Source: Franconibacter helveticus LMG 23732 (GTDB lineage: Bacteria > Pseudomonadota > Gammaproteobacteria > Enterobacterales > Enterobacteriaceae). Taken from it: a stretch of 64,000 bases of DNA. The notes under the pieces were generated by a model that had not been told where the DNA came from, made no database searches, and saw only the letters and a program-made list of their open reading frames with translations. Made by a program: the position numbers and the translations under genes. The DNA lies in assembly GCF_000463115.2 (NCBI RefSeq), contig NZ_AWFX01000051.1:1-64000 (forward strand), in the 5' to 3' direction. This document shows positions 1 to 9,032 of this stretch, one piece after another. Within the stretch, counting starts at the first letter, position 1. Each line of letters begins with the position of its first letter.

Positions 1-62
1 GGTGTGTAAGCGCAGCGATGCGTTGAGCTAACCGGTACTAATGAACCGTGAGGCTTAACCTT
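1..62 (+). rRNA. rrl: 23S rRNA, 3' end (partial)
   Basis: The first 62 bases are the last bases of an enterobacterial 23S rRNA, ending in the conserved GAGGCTTAACCTT. The gene begins upstream of the window. It is followed by a 93-base spacer (63-155), then 5S rRNA and tRNA-Asp, as in the E. coli rrnH operon, which also sits just before dkgB. Confidence 0.93.
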
Positions 63-155
63 ACAACGCCGAAGTTGTTTTGGCGTGATTTGAGAGAAAT
101 TCAGCTTGTGACGGACAGAGCCTGTGGCCGGAAGTGGCGGCAGGTGAACAGAATT

Positions 156-275
156 TGCCTGGCGGCCGTAGCGCGGTGGTCCCACCTGACCCCATGCCGA
201 ACTCAGAAGTGAAACGCCGTAGCGCCGATGGTAGTGTGGGGCCTCCCCATGCGAGAGTAGGGAACTGCCAGGCAT
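156..275 (+). rRNA. rrf: 5S rRNA
   Basis: A 120-base gene starting TGCCTGGCGGCC and ending GAACTGCCAGGCAT. The two ends pair as the 5S helix I, and the sequence is nearly identical to E. coli 5S rRNA. It is the last rRNA of the operon and is co-transcribed with the tRNA-Asp downstream. Confidence 0.97.
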
Positions 276-329
276 CAAATTAGCAGGTCAAACCGGGGCA
301 ACAAACCGGTGGTTGTGAAAAAATTCGGT

Positions 330-406
330 GGAGCGGTAGTTCAGTCGGTTAGAATACCTGCCTGTCACGCAGGGGGTCGCGGGTTCGAGTCCCGTCCGTT
401 CCGCCA
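330..406 (+). tRNA. aspU: tRNA-Asp (anticodon GTC)
   Basis: A 77-base tRNA with encoded CCA. The acceptor arms GGAGCGG and CCGTTCC pair, the anticodon loop is CTGTCAC and the T-loop is GTTCGAGTC. It is the distal tRNA of the rRNA operon. An identical copy lies at 8911-8987. The symbol is given by position and could differ in this organism. Confidence 0.96.
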
Positions 407-416
407 CTTATTATGA

Positions 417-446
417 AGCCCTGAGCAAATGCTCAGGGCTTTTTTT
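417..446 (+). terminator. Rho-independent terminator of the rRNA operon
   Basis: AGCCCTGAGC and GCTCAGGGCT form a perfect 10-bp stem around a 4-base loop, followed by a run of T. It lies 10 bases after tRNA-Asp and ends the rRNA/tRNA transcript. Confidence 0.9.
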
Positions 447-565
447 GTATCAGCCCCCAGACTATTGCTCTTTTGACAATAATCCTCTGCATTTCATTAC
501 CTTTTTCTCTTTAAGTCGCTTCGCGATAATCCTCTTTCCTGGTAAAAACAGTCAAAAGAGGATTT

Positions 566-1369
566 ATGACACTACCTGCATTTGGTCTTGGCACCTTCCG
601 CCTGAAAGATGATGTCGTTATCGCATCTGTTAAAACCGCGCTTGAGCTGGGTTATCGCGCAATTGATACCGCGCAGATCTACGATAACGAAGCGGCTATC
701 GGCCAGGCGCTTGAAGAGAGCGGCATTGCCCGCAACGACATCTTTATTACGACAAAAATCTGGACGGAAAATTTAAGCCGGGAGAAGCTTATTCCCAGTC
801 TGAAAGAAAGCCTGAAAAAGCTGCGTACCGGCTATGTAGATTTGACGCTGATCCACTGGCCATCGCCTGGCGATGCCGTCGCCGTTGAAGAGTTCATGCA
901 CGCTTTACTCGAAGCAAAAAAAGAGGGATTAACGCGTGAAATCGGGATCTCCAACTTCACCATCCCGCTAATGGAAAGGGCGATAGCGGCAGTAGGGGCG
1001 GAGCACATCGCGACCAATCAGATTGAGCTTTCACCTTATCTTCAGAACAGCAACGTTGCGGCATGGGCAAAATCCCACGGCATTCATATTACTTCTTATA
1101 TGACGCTTGCTTACGGCGAAGCGTTAAAAGATGAAACCATTGCCGGTATTGCGACAAAGCATCAGGCAACCCCAGCCCAGGTTATCCTCGCCTGGGCTCT
1201 GGCTCAGGGTTATGCAGTTATTCCTTCCTCAACCAAACGAGAAAATCTGGAAAGTAACCTGCGAGCGCAGCAGCTTACGCTGGATAACGATGACATGGCC
1301 GCGATCGCAGCGCTCGATCGTAACCAGCGTCTCGTAAGCCCGGAAGGTTTAGCCCCGCAGTGGGACTAA
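566..1369 (+). CDS. dkgB: 2,5-diketo-D-gluconate reductase B (aldo-keto reductase)
   Basis: A 267-residue soluble aldo-keto reductase with the length and near-identical sequence of E. coli DkgB. Family members reduce 2,5-diketo-D-gluconate and small aldehydes such as methylglyoxal with NADPH. The catalytic tetrad is visible: Asp in AIDTAQIYD with Tyr (residues about 34-40), Lys in TTKIW and His in LIHWP. The NADPH-binding motif [10 protein letters not shown] lies near the C-terminus. The gene follows the rRNA operon terminator and converges with yafC, from which it is separated by 8 bases; a hairpin in the yafC 3' end can terminate it. The substrate in this organism is assumed from the family. 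Confidence 0.95.
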   Translation: MTLPAFGLGTFRLKDDVVIASVKTALELGYRAIDTAQIYDNEAAIGQALEESGIARNDIFITTKIWTENLSREKLIPSLKESLKKLRTGYVDLTLIHWPSPGDAVAVEEFMHALLEAKKEGLTREIGISNFTIPLMERAIAAVGAEHIATNQIELSPYLQNSNVAAWAKSHGIHITSYMTLAYGEALKDETIAGIATKHQATPAQVILAWALAQGYAVIPSSTKRENLESNLRAQQLTLDNDDMAAIAALDRNQRLVSPEGLAPQWD

Positions 1370-1377
1370 CCCTCGTT

Positions 1378-2280
1378 TTACAGCCCCTGGCGGGGCTGTT
1401 TCATTTGCTCGCTTAAGAAATCAATAAACGCCCGGATCCGTGTGCTAACAGCGCGATCGCTGTAATAAACGGCGCTGAACGGCATTTCAACGGGTAAGCG
1501 ATGCTCTGAAAGCAGCTCTACTACTTCGCCATTTGCAATCTCTTTATCGATCATATAATCCGACAAACAGGCGATGCCATTGCCCGTGAGACAAAGTTGT
1601 TTGATGGTTTCCCCGCTGTTTGAAGACAAGCCCACCTGTATTTCATGCAATTGCCCATCCTGACGCGCGACTGGCCAGGTGTTCAGCGACACAGGCTCGG
1701 TAAAGCCAAGACAAACATGATCGTCAAGATCCTCTGCCTTCAGCGGTATTCCATAGCGATCCAGATAGTCCGGTGAGGCAACCAGTTTCCGGTAGCTACT
1801 GAACAAGGGACGGGCGCGCAGGCTGGAATCCGTGAGATTGCCGGCGCGAATCGCCACATCCACTTTACGCTCAATAAGATTGATGAACGTTTCAGATGAG
1901 ACTAAGGAAAGCGTAACCTCCGGGTAACGCTCCCGGAAGGGTTTGATAAACGGCATCAGAAAATGCAATACCACTGGCGTAGCGGCATCTATTCTCAGCA
2001 AACCACGCGGCGTAAGGCGGGTCTCCATGAGTTCATTCTCGGCCGCGGCCATTTCCTGTAAAACTTGTTGAACGCGACGAAAATAGCGTTCGCCCTCTTC
2101 TGTAAGGCTAAGCTGGCGAGTCGTACGATTAAGCAGGCTAACGCCAAGCTTCATCTCCAGTTTTTTTACCGAGCGGCTTACTGCCGAATTTGCCAGCCGC
2201 AGCTGTTCCGCCGCCCGGCTAAAGCTGCCGCTTTCCACTACCGCAACGAAGATCGCGAGTTCTTCAGAGGTCGCCTTCAT
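1378..2280 (-). CDS. yafC: LysR-family transcriptional regulator YafC
   Basis: A 300-residue LysR-type regulator closely matching E. coli YafC. The winged helix-turn-helix occupies residues 1-60 ([20 protein letters not shown] region), followed by the periplasmic-binding-protein-like effector domain (about 90-295). It is transcribed away from the MFS transporter at 2386, with 105 bases between them. This divergent arrangement is typical of a LysR regulator controlling its neighbour, so control of the efflux gene is a reasonable inference. The effector is unknown. Confidence 0.93.
   Translation of the reverse strand: MKATSEELAIFVAVVESGSFSRAAEQLRLANSAVSRSVKKLEMKLGVSLLNRTTRQLSLTEEGERYFRRVQQVLQEMAAAENELMETRLTPRGLLRIDAATPVVLHFLMPFIKPFRERYPEVTLSLVSSETFINLIERKVDVAIRAGNLTDSSLRARPLFSSYRKLVASPDYLDRYGIPLKAEDLDDHVCLGFTEPVSLNTWPVARQDGQLHEIQVGLSSNSGETIKQLCLTGNGIACLSDYMIDKEIANGEVVELLSEHRLPVEMPFSAVYYSDRAVSTRIRAFIDFLSEQMKQPRQGL
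1380..1399 (+). terminator. Hairpin terminator between dkgB and yafC
   Basis: ACAGCCCC and GGGGCTGT are perfect 8-base arms with a 4-base loop, lying just after the dkgB stop and inside the last codons of the convergent yafC. The T content downstream is moderate, so termination of dkgB is likely but not certain. Confidence 0.55.
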
Positions 2281-2385
2281 TATTGCTTCTCCGGCAAAAT
2301 TTTATTGTGATTTTGACTGTTTTTGTTATTTAAGCACTTCTCCATACTGCATGCCAACACTGAACATCTGTTATGGAGATAACTT

Positions 2386-3561
2386 ATGCCGCTGGCATTA
2401 CTTGCTTTGACCATCAGTGCCTTCGCGATAGGCACGACGGAATTCGTTATTGTCGGCCTGGTGCCGACTATCGCTGAACAGCTTGGCGTCTCGCTGCCTT
2501 CTGCCGGGCTACTGGTTTCACTCTACGCGCTGGGCGTGGCGGTTGGCGCGCCCGTGCTGACGGCATTAACAGGCAATGTGCCGCGAAAGCAATTGCTGGT
2601 TGGGCTGATGGCGCTTTTTACCGCCGGTAATTTACTGGCCTGGTTGTCGCCGGGTTATGAAACATTAGTCGTAGCGCGAGTGATGACAGGTCTTGCGCAT
2701 GGCGTTTTCTTTTCGATCGGTTCCACCATCGCTACAAGCCTGGTGCCGAAAGAAAAAGCGGCCTCTGCCATCGCCGTTATGTTTGGCGGTCTTACGGTAG
2801 CGCTGGTGACTGGCGTGCCGCTGGGTACTTTTATCGGTCAGCACTTTGGCTGGCGTGAAACCTTCCTTGCGGTTTCGGCGCTTGGTGTTATTGCGCTTAT
2901 TAGCAGCCTGATTCTGGTGCCGAACGATATTCCCGGCCGCGCTGTCGCCGGGCTAAAAGCGCAGCTCAAGGTATTGACGCATCCGCGTTTGCTAATGATC
3001 TACGCTATTACCGCGTTGGGTTATGGCGGCGTATTTACGGCATTCACTTTCCTTGCGCCGATGATGCAAGACCTGGCGGGCTTTAGCCCTGCGGCGGTCA
3101 GCTGGATCCTGCTGGGATATGGCGTTGCCGTTGCCATTGGCAACATCTGGGGAGGAAAACTTGCGGATCGCCATGGCGCGGTGCCTGCGCTTAAGTTTAT
3201 TTTTGCCGCCCTTGCTGCCTTACTGCTGATTTTCCAGTTCACCGCATCCCTTCATTATGCTGCTCTGGTTACGGTGCTGGTGATGGGCATTTTCGCCTTT
3301 GGCAATGTGCCCGGTTTACAGGTTTATGTCGTTCAGAAAGCAGAGCAATATGCGCCTGACGCTGTCGATGTCGCTTCCGGGTTAAATATTGCAGCATTTA
3401 ACGTCGGCATTGCTTTAGGATCGATTACAGGCGGCCAGACGGTAGCGCATATCGGTCTTGCCCAGACACCGTGGATAGGCGCGGTCATTGTCGCCGTGGC
3501 GCTGGGGCTGGTAATGCTGAGCGGCCGACTGGATAGCAAGCTGCGTGCTGCCCTGAGTTAA
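2386..3561 (+). CDS. MFS transporter, DHA1 (drug:H+ antiporter) family
   Basis: A 391-residue protein with 12 predicted membrane helices. It begins with the motif AIGTTEFVIVGL, typical of the AraJ/YdhP/SotB branch of DHA1 exporters. The ATG has a good ribosome site (TATGGAGAT). The gene is divergent from yafC, which may regulate it, and is absent from this place in E. coli K-12. It probably exports small molecules or sugars from the inner membrane; the substrate cannot be read from the sequence. Confidence 0.88.
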   Translation: MPLALLALTISAFAIGTTEFVIVGLVPTIAEQLGVSLPSAGLLVSLYALGVAVGAPVLTALTGNVPRKQLLVGLMALFTAGNLLAWLSPGYETLVVARVMTGLAHGVFFSIGSTIATSLVPKEKAASAIAVMFGGLTVALVTGVPLGTFIGQHFGWRETFLAVSALGVIALISSLILVPNDIPGRAVAGLKAQLKVLTHPRLLMIYAITALGYGGVFTAFTFLAPMMQDLAGFSPAAVSWILLGYGVAVAIGNIWGGKLADRHGAVPALKFIFAALAALLLIFQFTASLHYAALVTVLVMGIFAFGNVPGLQVYVVQKAEQYAPDAVDVASGLNIAAFNVGIALGSITGGQTVAHIGLAQTPWIGAVIVAVALGLVMLSGRLDSKLRAALS

Positions 3562-3687
3562 CCTCTGCTAAAGCCAGTTCGTACATTTCCTTACTGCCTT
3601 GCGTTGAAACTGTGAGCTAAAATCCCTATAACTGATAAGCCGTCACGTCATTGTGGCGGCAATCTCAACGGAGGCATACAGCGAGAC

Positions 3688-4491
3688 GTGCGAAAAACAA
3701 CTTATGCCATGCGCTACATTGCCGGCCAGCCAGCAGAACGAATTTTACCGCCAGGCTCTTTCTCGGGCATTGGACAAGCGCTGCCCGCAGGCGAACCGTT
3801 GCCCGGCCATGATGTATTACGTGTGCTGGTATGGAACATCTTCAAACAACAGCGGGCCGAATGGTTGTCCGTTTTGCAAACCTTTGGCAAAGATGCCCAC
3901 CTGGTGTTGCTCCAGGAAGCGCAGACCACGCCTGAGCTTATCTCTTTCGCTACGAAAAATTATCTGGCGGCCGATCAGGTTCCCGCTTTTGTGCTGCCGC
4001 AACACCCTTCCGGCGTTATGACATTGTCCGCAGCCCACCCGGTTTACTGTTGCCCTTTGCGCGAGCGCGAGCCTATTCTTCGGCTGGCTAAATCCGCGCT
4101 GGTCACGGTTTATCCCTTGCCGGACGGGCGCATGTTGATGGTAGTTAACGTCCATGCGGTTAATTTCAGCCTGGGGGTGGATGTGTACAGTAAACAGTTG
4201 GGGCCGATAGGCGATCAGCTCGTCCACCACAATGGCCCTGTGATTATGGCGGGAGATTTTAACGCCTGGAGCAGGCCTCGTAAGAACGCGCTGTATCGCT
4301 TTGCGCGTGAAATGGCGCTTCGTGAAGTACGTTTTACCGATGACCAGCGGCGTCGGGCCTTTGGTCGTCCCCTTGATTTCGTCTTTTACCGTGGGTTGGC
4401 GGTTAGTGAAGCCTCTGTGCTGGTCACCCGCGCTTCCGATCATAACCCGCTGCTGGTGGAGTTTGCTCCCGGCAAGCCGGAGAAGAAGTAA
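3688..4491 (+). CDS. yafD: Endonuclease/exonuclease/phosphatase-family protein YafD
   Basis: A 267-residue protein of the Mg2+-dependent EEP (DNase I-like) fold, nearly collinear with E. coli YafD. Visible motifs are LVWNIF, the metal-binding Glu in LLQEAQ, the catalytic pair GDFNAW and the C-terminal RASDHNP. The start is GTG, chosen because [10 protein letters not shown] matches the family N-terminus and a GGAGG lies upstream. In E. coli yafE and mltD follow; here yafE is missing and mltD converges. The biochemical role of YafD is unproven. Confidence 0.93.
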   Translation: MRKTTYAMRYIAGQPAERILPPGSFSGIGQALPAGEPLPGHDVLRVLVWNIFKQQRAEWLSVLQTFGKDAHLVLLQEAQTTPELISFATKNYLAADQVPAFVLPQHPSGVMTLSAAHPVYCCPLREREPILRLAKSALVTVYPLPDGRMLMVVNVHAVNFSLGVDVYSKQLGPIGDQLVHHNGPVIMAGDFNAWSRPRKNALYRFAREMALREVRFTDDQRRRAFGRPLDFVFYRGLAVSEASVLVTRASDHNPLLVEFAPGKPEKK

Positions 4492-4516
4492 AACAGGCCT
4501 GATACAGGTAATAAAA

Positions 4517-4541
4517 AAGGCACCGGGGGAATCGGTGCCTT
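4517..4541. terminator. Bidirectional terminator between yafD and mltD
   Basis: AAGGCACCG and CGGTGCCTT form a perfect 9-bp stem with a 7-base loop. It is flanked by A residues on the left and T residues on the right, so it can stop both convergent genes. Confidence 0.85.
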
Positions 4542-4559
4542 ATTTGTTTCGCGCTGCGA

Positions 4560-5930
4560 TCAGGAGTCCGGCGTGGAACTCTCTTTCACGAAGAGCGTGA
4601 GCTGGTCGCCCGGCCGCAATTTATCGGTATCGCTGTTCCAGCGCACCACATCCTTGATATTGACGCCGTGACGCTTCGCTATGCTCGACAACGAATCGCC
4701 TTTGCGTACGCGGTAAGTGATGCTGTCGCTGTTACTGGCGAGACGCGTCGCGCCGCTGGCGCTGCCTACCGTTAACGTCTGGCCGATTTTCAGATTCGCG
4801 CCGCGCAGGTTATTCCAGCGCTGCAAATCCTTCGTCGAGACGTTCATACGCGCCGCAATAGTCGAGAGCGTATCGCCGGAGCGCACTTTATAAGTACGGC
4901 TTTCAGCAGGACTGACGTCCGCCAGCATTTCCGGCTGGATGGCTTCGATTTCGCCTGCCGCCAGCGAGTTTCTCAGCTGTTCAGCATGCTTTTTCGGCAC
5001 CATCACATATTTTGGTCCGCTCTTGCCCAGCGTTTCGCCTTTAACGCCCGCATTGAACGTTTTCAGCTTACTGACCGGCATGCCTGCCATGTCCGCCAGC
5101 TGATCCATATCAACCGGGTTGTTCACCTTCACGCGCGCCAGCGCACGACTTTCGTCGGTCGACGGCAAACGTACCCCGTAACGCTTGCTGTTTTTGAGAA
5201 TATCACTCAAAGCCAGCATTTTAGGCACGTAGATTTTGGTTTCCTGTGGCAGTGAAAGCGACCAAAAATCCGTGGATTTTCCTCGTGCTTTATTCGCTTT
5301 CATTGCCTTCAATACACGACCCTCGCCGCTGTTATAGGCTGCCACGGTCAGTAGCCAGTCGCCGTCAAACATGCGGTTAAGACGCTGCATCATGTTGAGC
5401 GCGGCGGTTGTAGAAGCCACCACGTCGCGACGCGCATCGTAATTGCGGGTCTGTTTTAAACCATAATTACGCCCCGTGCTCGGCACAATCTGCCAGATGC
5501 CAGCGGCATTCGCCGCAGATGTGGCGTGGGGGTCAAAAGCGCTCTCCACTATGGGTAGGAGTACCAGCTCCATCGGCATGTTACGTTTCTTAACCTGCCC
5601 GGCTATCCAGTACATATACGGCTCTGCCCGTAAAGTTACATCGTGGAGATAGCTCTTGTTTCTCAAATACTTCTGTTTCTGTTCGCGGATCCGGTCATTT
5701 TCCGGAATCCCCATCTTTAGCTCGTCGCCAATGAAAGACCACAGGTCCTGATCTTGCGCGAGGAAGGTTCCATCGTCCATCCACCGCGCAGTCTGACCAG
5801 CAAACTTTCCTGCTTCCCCTTGACCAGCTGCAGAAAGGCTCTGTGCATGCTGTTGAACGCCGGCGTCTTGCTTCGTCGCCTGGCACCCCACAAGCAGGAC
5901 AGAGGCGAGTAATATCGCTTTTGCCTTCAT
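4560..5930 (-). CDS. mltD: Membrane-bound lytic murein transglycosylase D
   Basis: A 456-residue outer-membrane lipoprotein that cleaves the glycan strands of peptidoglycan to 1,6-anhydro-muropeptides. The signal peptide ends in a lipobox (LLVGC, Cys at about 16). The SLT family 1 domain (about 110-240) carries the catalytic Glu in VESAFDPHA plus AAGIWQI and AAYNSGEGR. Two LysM repeats (about 345-388 and 403-447) start TYKVRSGD and TYRVRKGD. Length equals that of E. coli MltD (452). It is followed by gloB upstream on the same strand, with a 71-base gap. Confidence 0.97.
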   Translation of the reverse strand: MKAKAILLASVLLVGCQATKQDAGVQQHAQSLSAAGQGEAGKFAGQTARWMDDGTFLAQDQDLWSFIGDELKMGIPENDRIREQKQKYLRNKSYLHDVTLRAEPYMYWIAGQVKKRNMPMELVLLPIVESAFDPHATSAANAAGIWQIVPSTGRNYGLKQTRNYDARRDVVASTTAALNMMQRLNRMFDGDWLLTVAAYNSGEGRVLKAMKANKARGKSTDFWSLSLPQETKIYVPKMLALSDILKNSKRYGVRLPSTDESRALARVKVNNPVDMDQLADMAGMPVSKLKTFNAGVKGETLGKSGPKYVMVPKKHAEQLRNSLAAGEIEAIQPEMLADVSPAESRTYKVRSGDTLSTIAARMNVSTKDLQRWNNLRGANLKIGQTLTVGSASGATRLASNSDSITYRVRKGDSLSSIAKRHGVNIKDVVRWNSDTDKLRPGDQLTLFVKESSTPDS

Positions 5931-6001
5931 GTGTGTGTCAATAGTTGCTTAAAAGACGAGCGATGATAACTTTGAAGGCAACAGAGCACAAGCAGAAATT
6001 T

Positions 6002-6757
6002 TTAGAAACTATCTTTCTTAGCCCGTAACCATGCGAATCTCTCTTCAGGGTGTTGCAAAGTTGTTTCTGCGTTAATTTTATTAATTAAATCAATATCATT
6101 TACGCGGAGAAATAAGTTAATTTGTCGCTCTTTTTTCAGAATTGAGGGGAGTGATTTTTGATTTTTCGCGCGTAACTCTTTCACTTCCCGATAATAATGG
6201 GTTAAGTGCACATCCTCGGGCAGGACAGAAAGAGAAAAGGTTAAATTACTTAACGTATATTCGTGCGCGCAGCAAATCAGAGTATCTTCCGGAAGCGCAT
6301 TTAATTTCTGAAAAGATTGGTACATCTGGGCTGGCGTGCCCTCAAACAGACGTCCGCAGCCTGCCGAGAACATTGTGTCCCCACAGAAAAGATAAGGAAA
6401 ACTGAAATAAGAAATATGTCCGGAAGTGTGACCCGGCGTAGCAATAACGGTGAATTCATGCCCCAGTATGACAGCCTTATCGCCTTCCTTTACTACCTTA
6501 TTGGTTCCTTTGCCAGCCGTCTCCTGCGGCCCGTACACCACAACTTCCGGATAATGTTCAAGCAGCGTTTTCACTCCGCCGACATGGTCGTTATGGTGAT
6601 GCGTAAGCAGAATAGCGACCGGTTGCCACTGCTGTTCCTCAATCGCTTTTAGCACCGGCGCGGCTTCGCCTGGATCGACAATCAGGCACTTTCCCTGTTC
6701 ATCATTCAGCACCCAGATGTAGTTGTCCTGAAAAGCGGGAATACTGTTAAGATTCAT
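6002..6757 (-). CDS. gloB: Hydroxyacylglutathione hydrolase (glyoxalase II)
   Basis: A 251-residue metallo-beta-lactamase-fold hydrolase that releases D-lactate from S-lactoylglutathione, the second step of methylglyoxal detoxification. The binuclear metal site is visible as [16 protein letters not shown] and the bridging Asp in FCGDTMF. The start at MNLNSIPAF matches E. coli GloB; an ATG four codons upstream is possible. The second half of the gene is strikingly AT-rich compared with its neighbours. It is divergent from yafS, with only 33 bases between them. Confidence 0.96.
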   Translation of the reverse strand: MNLNSIPAFQDNYIWVLNDEQGKCLIVDPGEAAPVLKAIEEQQWQPVAILLTHHHNDHVGGVKTLLEHYPEVVVYGPQETAGKGTNKVVKEGDKAVILGHEFTVIATPGHTSGHISYFSFPYLFCGDTMFSAGCGRLFEGTPAQMYQSFQKLNALPEDTLICCAHEYTLSNLTFSLSVLPEDVHLTHYYREVKELRAKNQKSLPSILKKERQINLFLRVNDIDLINKINAETTLQHPEERFAWLRAKKDSF

Positions 6758-6790
6758 AAAACACCTCACATTGCGTTACGGAAGGTAGTG

Positions 6791-7507
6791 ATGAAACCAG
6801 CAAGGACCCCTGCGGCATTCACCGCGCCCACGCACTGGAGCCAGTTGCCCTGGGGCGACTTTTACCGCGCGGCGCTGGAGCAACAGCTCACGCCATGGCT
6901 TGGGAAGCTGTATGGTTTTCACCTGCTTAAAATAGGCAACCTGAGCGCGGAGGTCAGCACGGAAGCCTGCGCCATTTCACATCAGGTCAACATTGCGCTG
7001 CAAGGAGAAACGTTGCAGGTCAAAGCAGACCCGCTTCATTTACCTTTTGCAGAAAAGTCGGTGGATGCCTGCCTGCTGGCGCACACGCTGCCCTGGTGCC
7101 CGGATCCTCACCGGCTGCTGCGGGAGGTTGACCGGGTGTTAATTGACGACGGCTGGCTTATCCTCAGCAGTTTTAGCCCGCTGAGCCTGCTCGGCATCGG
7201 GAAAATCGTGCCTTTTGTGCGCCGCCGGGCGCCTTATAACAGCCGGATGTTCACCCTGATGCGCCAGCTCGACTGGCTTACCCTGCTGAACTTTGAAGTG
7301 ATGCATCACGGGAATTTTCAGGTGTTGCCCTGGCACCGCCAGGGCGGCAGGCTGTTGAGCACGCATCTGCCGGCGCTGGGCTGCATGCAGCTTATCGTGG
7401 CCCGCAAGCGAACCATTCCCCTGACGATTAACCCGCTGAAAGCAAGAAAGGCCAGAACGCAGCTTCGCCCGGCCGTGGGCGCGACCAGGCAATACCGGAA
7501 ACCTTAA
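6791..7507 (+). CDS. yafS: Class I SAM-dependent methyltransferase YafS
   Basis: A 238-residue protein collinear with E. coli YafS. It has the methyltransferase 11 fold, with [13 protein letters not shown] in the place of the motif after the SAM-binding loop, and [18 protein letters not shown]. The ATG at 6791 is preferred over GTG at 6788 because it matches the family start MKPAR. Its stop overlaps the stop of the convergent rnhA by 3 bases. The methyl acceptor is not known. Confidence 0.92.
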   Translation: MKPARTPAAFTAPTHWSQLPWGDFYRAALEQQLTPWLGKLYGFHLLKIGNLSAEVSTEACAISHQVNIALQGETLQVKADPLHLPFAEKSVDACLLAHTLPWCPDPHRLLREVDRVLIDDGWLILSSFSPLSLLGIGKIVPFVRRRAPYNSRMFTLMRQLDWLTLLNFEVMHHGNFQVLPWHRQGGRLLSTHLPALGCMQLIVARKRTIPLTINPLKARKARTQLRPAVGATRQYRKP

Positions 7508-7980
7508 AGCGCAGGCGCTTCGGGCAAATAGCCGACATCTTCAAGCGTAGGGTGATTCGCCGCCTCGCGGGCAAGCTCGTCGCAGCGCTCGTTTTCAGGG
7601 TGGCCTGCGTGGCCCTTTACCCATTCCCATTTGATCTCATGCTGGCTGAGCGCCGCATCCAGCCGCTGCCAGAGGTCGACATTTTTTACCGGCTTTTTCT
7701 CGGCGGTTTTCCAGCCGCGTTTTTTCCAGTTGTGGATCCACTGGGTGATCCCCTGGCGCACATACTGGCTGTCGGTGCTGAGTGTGATAATGCAATGCTC
7801 GCGCAGCGCCTCCAGCGCCACGATGGCGGCCATCAGCTCCATGCGGTTGTTTGTGGTAAGGCGGTAGCCCGCACTGAAGGTTTTTTCGTGCTGCTTATAG
7901 CGCAGTATCGCGCCGTAACCGCCGGGGCCCGGGTTGCCAAGGCAGGATCCATCGGTGAAAATTTCTACCTCTTTACGCAT
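7504..7980 (-). CDS. rnhA: Ribonuclease HI
   Basis: A 158-residue endonuclease that removes RNA from RNA:DNA hybrids (R-loops, primers). The DEDD active site is visible: Asp in [11 protein letters not shown], Glu in NNRMELMA, Asp in LSTDSQYV and the C-terminal Asp in NERCDELA. The start [11 protein letters not shown] fits the family; a longer reading frame extends upstream but is antisense to dnaQ and is not believed. It is divergent from dnaQ across 51 bases, the classic rnhA-dnaQ overlapping promoter arrangement. Confidence 0.97.
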   Translation of the reverse strand: MRKEVEIFTDGSCLGNPGPGGYGAILRYKQHEKTFSAGYRLTTNNRMELMAAIVALEALREHCIITLSTDSQYVRQGITQWIHNWKKRGWKTAEKKPVKNVDLWQRLDAALSQHEIKWEWVKGHAGHPENERCDELAREAANHPTLEDVGYLPEAPAL

Positions 7981-8031
7981 CTCTGGTAGACTTCCTGTGA
8001 TTAAAAGCCCAAGTCTGACACAACGAGCGCT

Positions 8032-8766
8032 ATGAGCACAGCTATTACACGACAGATTGTCCTCGATACAGAAACCACCGGTATGAACCAGATCGGCGCT
8101 CACTATGAGGGGCACCGTATTATCGAGATTGGTGCCGTCGAGGTAATAAACCGCCGCCTGACCGGCAATAATTTCCACGTCTATCTTAAGCCCGACCGGC
8201 TGGTGGACCCGGAAGCTTTCGGCGTTCACGGCATCGCCGACGAATTCCTGATGGATAAACCCACGTTCGGCGATGTGGTTGAGGATTTCCTCGACTACAT
8301 TCGCGGCGCCGAGCTTATTATCCATAACGCGTCGTTCGATATCGGCTTTATGGATTACGAATTTGGCATGCTCAACCGGGGCATTCCGAAGACCGAGACC
8401 TTCTGCAAGGTGACCGACAGCCTGGCAATGGCGCGCCGGATGTTCCCGGGCAAGCGCAACAGCCTCGACGCGCTCTGTTCCCGCTACGAAATCGACAACA
8501 CCAAGCGTACCCTGCACGGCGCGCTGCTCGACTCCCAAATTCTTGCCGACGTCTACCTGGCGATGACCGGCGGCCAGACATCGCTGAAATTTTCAATGGA
8601 AGGCGAAGGGCAACAGCAGCAGGGCGGCGAAGCGGCCATTCAGCGCGTTGTTCGCCAGGCGACGGCGCTGCGGGTGATAAAAGCCAGCGATGAAGAGATA
8701 ATGGCGCACGAATCGCGTCTGGATCTGGTGGAGAAAAAAGGCGGAAGCTGCCTGTGGCGCGCCTGA
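8032..8766 (+). CDS. dnaQ: DNA polymerase III epsilon subunit (proofreading exonuclease)
   Basis: A 244-residue 3'-5' exonuclease subunit of the replicative polymerase core. The DnaQ-type motifs are visible: Exo I LDTETTG, Exo [11 protein letters not shown] and Exo [16 protein letters not shown]. The C-terminal tail (about 190-244) binds the alpha subunit in the family. The gene is followed by the tRNA-Asp at 8911, as in E. coli (dnaQ-aspV), and is divergent from rnhA. Confidence 0.98.
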   Translation: MSTAITRQIVLDTETTGMNQIGAHYEGHRIIEIGAVEVINRRLTGNNFHVYLKPDRLVDPEAFGVHGIADEFLMDKPTFGDVVEDFLDYIRGAELIIHNASFDIGFMDYEFGMLNRGIPKTETFCKVTDSLAMARRMFPGKRNSLDALCSRYEIDNTKRTLHGALLDSQILADVYLAMTGGQTSLKFSMEGEGQQQQGGEAAIQRVVRQATALRVIKASDEEIMAHESRLDLVEKKGGSCLWRA

Positions 8767-8853
8767 CCATGGGCTATACGCGGGCTATAATGTAGAGAAA
8801 ATCATCGTCTGGGCGAAAATTGCAGCAAACGATTAAATGTGTGAGAAAAAGCG

Positions 8854-8882
8854 TTGACGGCCCAGAGGGCAATACGTAATAT
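8854..8882 (+). promoter_or_regulatory. Sigma-70 promoter of the second tRNA-Asp
   Basis: TTGACG (8854-8859) and TAATAT (8877-8882) are separated by 17 bases. They are followed by the GC-rich discriminator GCGCCTC typical of stringently controlled stable-RNA promoters. The predicted start lies about 20 bases before the tRNA. Confidence 0.75.
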
Positions 8883-8910
8883 GCGCCTCGTTCCCCAACG
8901 GGAACAATGC

Positions 8911-8987
8911 GGAGCGGTAGTTCAGTCGGTTAGAATACCTGCCTGTCACGCAGGGGGTCGCGGGTTCGAGTCCCGTCCGTTCCGCCA
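8911..8987 (+). tRNA. aspV: tRNA-Asp (anticodon GTC), second copy
   Basis: A 77-base tRNA identical to that at 330-406, with encoded CCA. It lies directly downstream of dnaQ, as aspV does in E. coli. The hpx cluster begins just after its terminator. aspV is a known insertion hot spot in enterobacteria, but no duplicated tRNA fragment is visible further down. Confidence 0.96.
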
Positions 8988-8995
8988 CTATTCAG

Positions 8996-9025
8996 AAGGC
9001 CTGAATCAGCAATGATTCAGGCCTT
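8996..9025. terminator. Terminator after tRNA-Asp
   Basis: AAGGCCTGAATCA and TGATTCAGGCCTT form a perfect 13-bp stem with a 4-base loop. It lies between the tRNA and the convergent permease gene and could stop both. Confidence 0.85.
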
Positions 9026-9032
9026 CGTCGTT

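Noticed and set aside
7981..8538. Upstream extension of rnhA reading through dnaQ on the minus strand
   Set aside because: The extension is antisense to dnaQ and unlike any RNase H; the family start [11 protein letters not shown] is at 7980.
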